Source: Cognatazoarcus halotolerans (lineage in GTDB: Bacteria; Pseudomonadota; Gammaproteobacteria; Burkholderiales; Rhodocyclaceae). From it: DNA of 64,000 bases. A program made the position numbers and the translations under genes. The notes under the pieces were generated by a model that was given only the letters and a program-made list of their open reading frames with translations, made no database searches and was not told the DNA's origin. The DNA lies in NCBI RefSeq assembly GCF_009800965.1, contig NZ_WUAF01000001.1, positions 577,532 through 641,531 of the forward strand. Reading direction: 5' to 3'. Shown piece after piece: positions 60,068-64,000 of this stretch (its first letter is position 1; each line of letters begins with the position of its first letter).

Positions 60068-63000
60068 TCAGGCACAGACAGCCTGGTCGTAAAGGTCGGC
60101 AAGGTGCTTCATGGTCGCAATGTCGTGGAAAGCGAAGTCGTTCGCGCTTTCCGTCGCAGCGCCTGCACTGACCGCCATGCCATCAACAGTCGTTACCGGC
60201 TGCGCACTGCCAAGCAGCGTATCGAGCGAACCGCCCATGTCGAGCAGATCGGACATCGACGACAGATTGACGCCCGCTGCATCCGCGTCGGCGCGCGACA
60301 CGTTGAAATAGACGTCGGTCATATCGACCGAAGTACCGTCACTCATCGTCGCCGAGCTGCGCTCGAGATGCAGGTTGCCTTGCGCATCAAGGAACGGCAG
60401 CTCCTCGTAGCCCACTTTCAGGCTGGCAACGCCGGCATCGGCCAGACTGCGCAGTTCACCCGCATCGGTCTGATGGTTGCCGTTGGCGTCCTGCCAGATG
60501 CTGAGCTTGGCAAAATCCGCGTCATCCGCATTGACCACGCCGTCACCATTGCTGTCGAACTGAGCCAGCTTGGCGAAGCCGTCACCCTTGGTGTTGCCAC
60601 CGAAGAGTTCCGAGATGTCGTCGATGCGGCCATTGCCATTGAGGTCGATTGCCAGCATGCCGTCATCAGCACCAACCCAGCCGGACTCGATGGCATGGCC
60701 ATTGCCGAACAGGTCGAAACTGCCGCCCGAGTTGGCACGCGACACCGTCTCAATGCCATCACGGTCGAGGTCGATCACGATCGGGGTGATTGCGGCATCC
60801 CAGCTCATGTCGCACTCGCCTGCCGACAGGTAGGTCCAGTCGGTGTAGGACTTGTCACCCGAGCAACGCGCCACGTCGGAATCGATCGTGTCATCGGAGC
60901 CGACATCCTTGTAGCCCCAGTTCCAGTTGCTCATGTTGTACCAGCCACCCCAGTAGGAGTTATGCCAGACGTTTGTCTTGTCGAAGGCGACGTAGTAGTA
61001 GCCCTCGTTCAGGTTGGAGAACTCGTAGTTTCCGTTGCTGTCGGTGGTGGTCGTTCCAACCGTGTACGCGCAGCTGCCATTCCATCCGTACAGCGTGACA
61101 CGAACGCCGCCGATACCCTTTTCACCCAGATCCTGGATCGAGTTGTGGTTGGAATCCTCCCAAACCCGGCTTCCGATGCAGGCCTTCGACGCACACAGAC
61201 CGATATCCACGGTGTCCAGCCACTGGTCCTTACCGAGCGTGATGACGTCGGTCTTGCCTGTGGTGGGGTTCGCATCGCTGTCACAATCGTAGTTGCCGAC
61301 ATCCTGCTTGGTGATGTTGTAGCCGTTCGGCGTAACGACCTGAACGACATACTGCCCGGCGGACAGATGGTCGAACAGATAATTGCCGTTGCTGTTGGTC
61401 GTGGTCGTTTCGAGCACATGCCCCGCGGTATCGAGCAACTTGACCGTCACGCCCGCCAGGCCATATTCGCCCGAATCCTGGACACCGTCGCAGTCCTTGT
61501 CCACCCAGACACGGTCGCCGATCCTGCCGTTCGGGTCGGCCGCGTCGAAAGTGATGATGTGGGCATGCAGATCGATATCCGAACCGCCACAGCTATCGGT
61601 ACCGCCGTCATCCTGCACCTTGAACGAGAAGCTCGCATCGGTGCTGCCCGAAGCGGTGTAGGTCAGCTTGCCCGCTTCGATATCCGCCACGCTGATGGTC
61701 TGGCCTGCCGTGACATCCACGCCGTCGAGCTTGAGTGAACCTGCCGCCACGACGCTCTCGATGAGGACCGCCTTGAAGGCATTGCCATCGACGTCGGCAT
61801 AACCGAAGTCGGCGACCTTGACCACGTAGGACGCACCCGCATCGAGGCACACGGTCTTGTCCGCCCCGGTCGGTGCATCGTTCGCCGAATGCACGTCGAG
61901 ACAGACTTCGATCGTTTCACCTGCAACGACCGACGACACGGTTTCGGTCTTGGTCATCCGGACGTTGTCGTAGTAGCTGTAGCAGCTCGAATCGAGAACG
62001 ATCTTCAGGCAGCTTCCGTAGACCGAGTCGGAGAAACCCTTGCCTTCGAAATCGAGCGTGACGGTCTTGTAGCCACCCTCGGTGATCGAACCGATGTCGG
62101 AACCCTTGATCGAGGCGACCAGGGTGCTGCCGGCATAGACCTTGATGATGGCCGAGCCATTGTCGGAACTGTAGTTCTTGATGTTCGCGACATCCACCTT
62201 GAGCTGGTAGCTCACGTCCTTCTCGAAGGTTTCCGAGAGGGTCTGGCTGATACCGTAACTGCTCACCTTGACGATGTTCTGACCGTCGGAAACCGAACCC
62301 GCGTAGTAGCTGGAAGGATCCCAGGTAGCGTTGTAATAGTAGCTACCAGAGTTCCAGCCGGGGATATTCGACGTGGAGCAGTTATCGCCCAGCGAGTACT
62401 CCTCGAAACTTCCGTTGCGGATGTAGACATCGGACGTCTTGGTGACCGTGGTCGTCGTACCCAGCGTATAGGTGAAGGTATCGCTGCCGAAGTAGTTGGT
62501 GGTGGGCGTGTAGGTGAAAGTCCCGTCACCATTGTCCGTCACCGTACCGTTTGCGGTCTGCGTGAAGCTCAGGATCGTCTGACCCGAGGGGACGTCGACC
62601 GTGAAGCTCACTGCATGGTCCTCACAGGTCTGGATGCACTGCATGCCTTCGACCAAGCCTGCGTCGATCGTGAGATTGTCCTCGCAGGAATCGATGACGA
62701 TCGCTCCGCTTTCAACCACGGTATCGCAGGTCACCAGCCGAACGTTGTCGATGATCCCGCCCAGCGAATCGTCATCACCCTTCTGCTCGCGGAATTCGAG
62801 CCGATCCGCGCCGCCGGTGCCCTCGACCGTGAACGTGTAGGTGGTCAACTTGGTCGAGGTCGGGTCGATCGTCGCGATCTTCTCCCCGGCCCAGTAGACT
62901 TCCACGGTATTGGTCGAGTCCGAAGTGCAGTTCCGCGCCGCGACATCCACCGACAACTCGTATGTCTGGCCGGCCGTTGTATTCACCGCCTGGTAAAAAC

Positions 63001-64000
63001 CGGTGTTGTCGGTGCAGGTCTTGTTGGCGTCAAGCTCCACGACATTCGAACCGGACTGGCCGCTCACGCCATACGACGACGCAGTACCGACTTCGATCTT
63101 GTCGCCGATGCCTGTCCAGCCCTTGATGCTGCTGAACATGCCAGTGGAATTTTCCTCGAAGCTGCCATTGACGATCAGATTCTCCGTGCCTTTCACGATC
63201 TTGGCTACGAAATCCGAGTCCTTGCTGTCGTCACTTCCGACATTGGCGGTGGTCAGCTTGTACGAATCGGGAACATCGAGACGGACCTTGTAAGTACCGT
63301 GCTCGACGTTCTCGAACAGATAATTGCCATTGGCATCGGTGGTGTCGGTACGGGTTGTGTCATCCGAGGTCCCGAACACGCCATCCGCACCGGCGCCGAT
63401 CAGCGTCACCGTCACGCCGGCAACACCCGGCTCGCCGTCGTCCTGCAGGCCGTTCTTGTTTTCGTCCAGCCACACCTTGTCACCAAGGTCGACCTTGCAG
63501 GTCACCAGCCCCGCGTCGAGGTCCAGATAATTCTCGCCGGAGCTCAGGGTCACGACGTTGCTGACCCCACTTGCATCCACATCGGAGTCGAGCGCTTCGT
63601 TGCCACCCTGGTTGGCGGTCGTAAACTGGAAGCCGGTCGGCTGCTCCACGGTCACCTTGTACTGCTGTCCCGCCACGAGATTATCGAACAGATAATTGCC
63701 GTTGGCGTCGGTCACCATGCTTTCGGAGACATCGTCGGCCGTACCGAACAAACCGTCGGCCCCAGCACCGCTCAGGGTTACGGTCACGCCGGCCTTGCCG
63801 ACCTCGCCCGCATCCTGCACGCCGTTGTCGTTGGCGTCCAGCCAGACCCTGTCTCCCAGGCTTGCAGCTTCCCAGAAACCGGCATCGACGGTGTCGATGG
63901 TCTCGCCCGAGGAGAGCGTGTAGCAGCCAGTGAAGCCGTCCGCACCTGCGTCGGAGTCGAACGCGTCGTCGCCCACGTTGGCCGTGCTGAGCACCGAGCC
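60068..64000 (-). CDS. very large secreted SdrD_B-repeat protein, 3' part (gene continues past the right edge)
   Basis: At least 1310 residues of C-terminal sequence are in the window. Four SdrD_B-type beta domains are visible, each beginning LGDRVWxDxNxNGVQDxGE or a variant: near 63860, 63480, 61520 and 61170. Two NGSFEE-type galactose-binding-like domains and a cadherin-like segment (GTFTYTPTTNYFGSDTFTYT) lie between. The end has EF-hand-like calcium-binding motifs (DLDRDGIETV, DLNGNGRIDD, DSNGDGVVNADD). It is unusually Cys-rich for this family. Without a start or signal peptide in the window, the export route is unknown; the calcium-binding C-terminus suggests type I or another leaderless route. 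Confidence 0.85.
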   Translation of the reverse strand, partial: GSVLSTANVGDDAFDSDAGADGFTGCYTLSSGETIDTVDAGFWEAASLGDRVWLDANDNGVQDAGEVGKAGVTVTLSGAGADGLFGTADDVSESMVTDANGNYLFDNLVAGQQYKVTVEQPTGFQFTTANQGGNEALDSDVDASGVSNVVTLSSGENYLDLDAGLVTCKVDLGDKVWLDENKNGLQDDGEPGVAGVTVTLIGAGADGVFGTSDDTTRTDTTDANGNYLFENVEHGTYKVRLDVPDSYKLTTANVGSDDSKDSDFVAKIVKGTENLIVNGSFEENSTGMFSSIKGWTGIGDKIEVGTASSYGVSGQSGSNVVELDANKTCTDNTGFYQAVNTTAGQTYELSVDVAARNCTSDSTNTVEVYWAGEKIATIDPTSTKLTTYTFTVEGTGGADRLEFREQKGDDDSLGGIIDNVRLVTCDTVVESGAIVIDSCEDNLTIDAGLVEGMQCIQTCEDHAVSFTVDVPSGQTILSFTQTANGTVTDNGDGTFTYTPTTNYFGSDTFTYTLGTTTTVTKTSDVYIRNGSFEEYSLGDNCSTSNIPGWNSGSYYYNATWDPSSYYAGSVSDGQNIVKVSSYGISQTLSETFEKDVSYQLKVDVANIKNYSSDNGSAIIKVYAGSTLVASIKGSDIGSITEGGYKTVTLDFEGKGFSDSVYGSCLKIVLDSSCYSYYDNVRMTKTETVSSVVAGETIEVCLDVHSANDAPTGADKTVCLDAGASYVVKVADFGYADVDGNAFKAVLIESVVAAGSLKLDGVDVTAGQTISVADIEAGKLTYTASGSTDASFSFKVQDDGGTDSCGGSDIDLHAHIITFDAADPNGRIGDRVWVDKDCDGVQDSGEYGLAGVTVKLLDTAGHVLETTTTNSNGNYLFDHLSAGQYVVQVVTPNGYNITKQDVGNYDCDSDANPTTGKTDVITLGKDQWLDTVDIGLCASKACIGSRVWEDSNHNSIQDLGEKGIGGVRVTLYGWNGSCAYTVGTTTTDSNGNYEFSNLNEGYYYVAFDKTNVWHNSYWGGWYNMSNWNWGYKDVGSDDTIDSDVARCSGDKSYTDWTYLSAGECDMSWDAAITPIVIDLDRDGIETVSRANSGGSFDLFGNGHAIESGWVGADDGMLAIDLNGNGRIDDISELFGGNTKGDGFAKLAQFDSNGDGVVNADDADFAKLSIWQDANGNHQTDAGELRSLADAGVASLKVGYEELPFLDAQGNLHLERSSATMSDGTSVDMTDVYFNVSRADADAAGVNLSSMSDLLDMGGSLDTLLGSAQPVTTVDGMAVSAGAATESANDFAFHDIATMKHLADLYDQAVCA

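Overview
The window is about 64 kb of GC-rich bacterial chromosome. Gene content and order (dapF-DUF484-xerC, an SAH riboswitch before ahcY-metF, ruvB, BluB, a PEP-CTERM protein) suggest a betaproteobacterium, most likely of the Rhodocyclales (Azoarcus/Thauera/Zoogloea relatives). That placement is an inference from gene content, not from a marker phylogeny. I saw no rRNA, tRNA, CRISPR array, transposase or prophage.

Layout. 1-6.3 kb (minus strand): the 5' part of leuA with a long leader holding two leucine-rich upstream ORFs, yggL, an HD-GYP phosphodiesterase whose conserved N-terminus extends upstream of every usual start codon, and a dehydratase-MarR-MFS operon. 6.6-13.8 kb: an RhlE-type RNA helicase, a DraG-like hydrolase, BluB, ruvB with a Cys/Gly-rich partner, an SGNH hydrolase, and a small membrane protein overlapping a secreted LprI/MliC double lysozyme-inhibitor protein. 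14-17.7 kb: a GAF-EAL protein, then an Lrp regulator divergent from a Gate-domain membrane protein with an inverted repeat between them. 17.7-26.3 kb: rlmI, two paralogous DUF2242 lipoproteins, xerC-DUF484-dapF, a membrane-anchored TIR protein, and two tandem lipid A acyltransferases. 26.3-29.9 kb: metK behind a structured leader ending in an intrinsic terminator, an M14 carboxypeptidase, and a Ca2+/Na+ antiporter.

30.1-48.1 kb is a two-partner secretion locus. A 5441-residue TpsA adhesin (LktA-like, FxxPxG type) overlaps its TpsB outer-membrane transporter by ATGA. 48.3-53.7 kb is the activated-methyl-cycle operon: SAH riboswitch, ahcY, GNAT, nitrilase, tlyA, metF. With metK 20 kb upstream, the window encodes SAM synthesis, SAH removal and supply of methyl-THF, and each of the two main steps has its own RNA leader. 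53.9-59 kb: a TfoX-like protein, an acyl-CoA synthetase divergent from a LysR regulator, and a secreted TPR/NTF2-like protein. 59.2-64 kb: a PEP-CTERM protein behind a very large secreted SdrD_B-repeat protein that runs off the right edge.

The strongest candidates for something undescribed are the metK leader RNA, the leuA leader with its two leucine-rich ORFs, and the TpsA protein with two CNxxxxC cysteine loops and an internal coiled coil.
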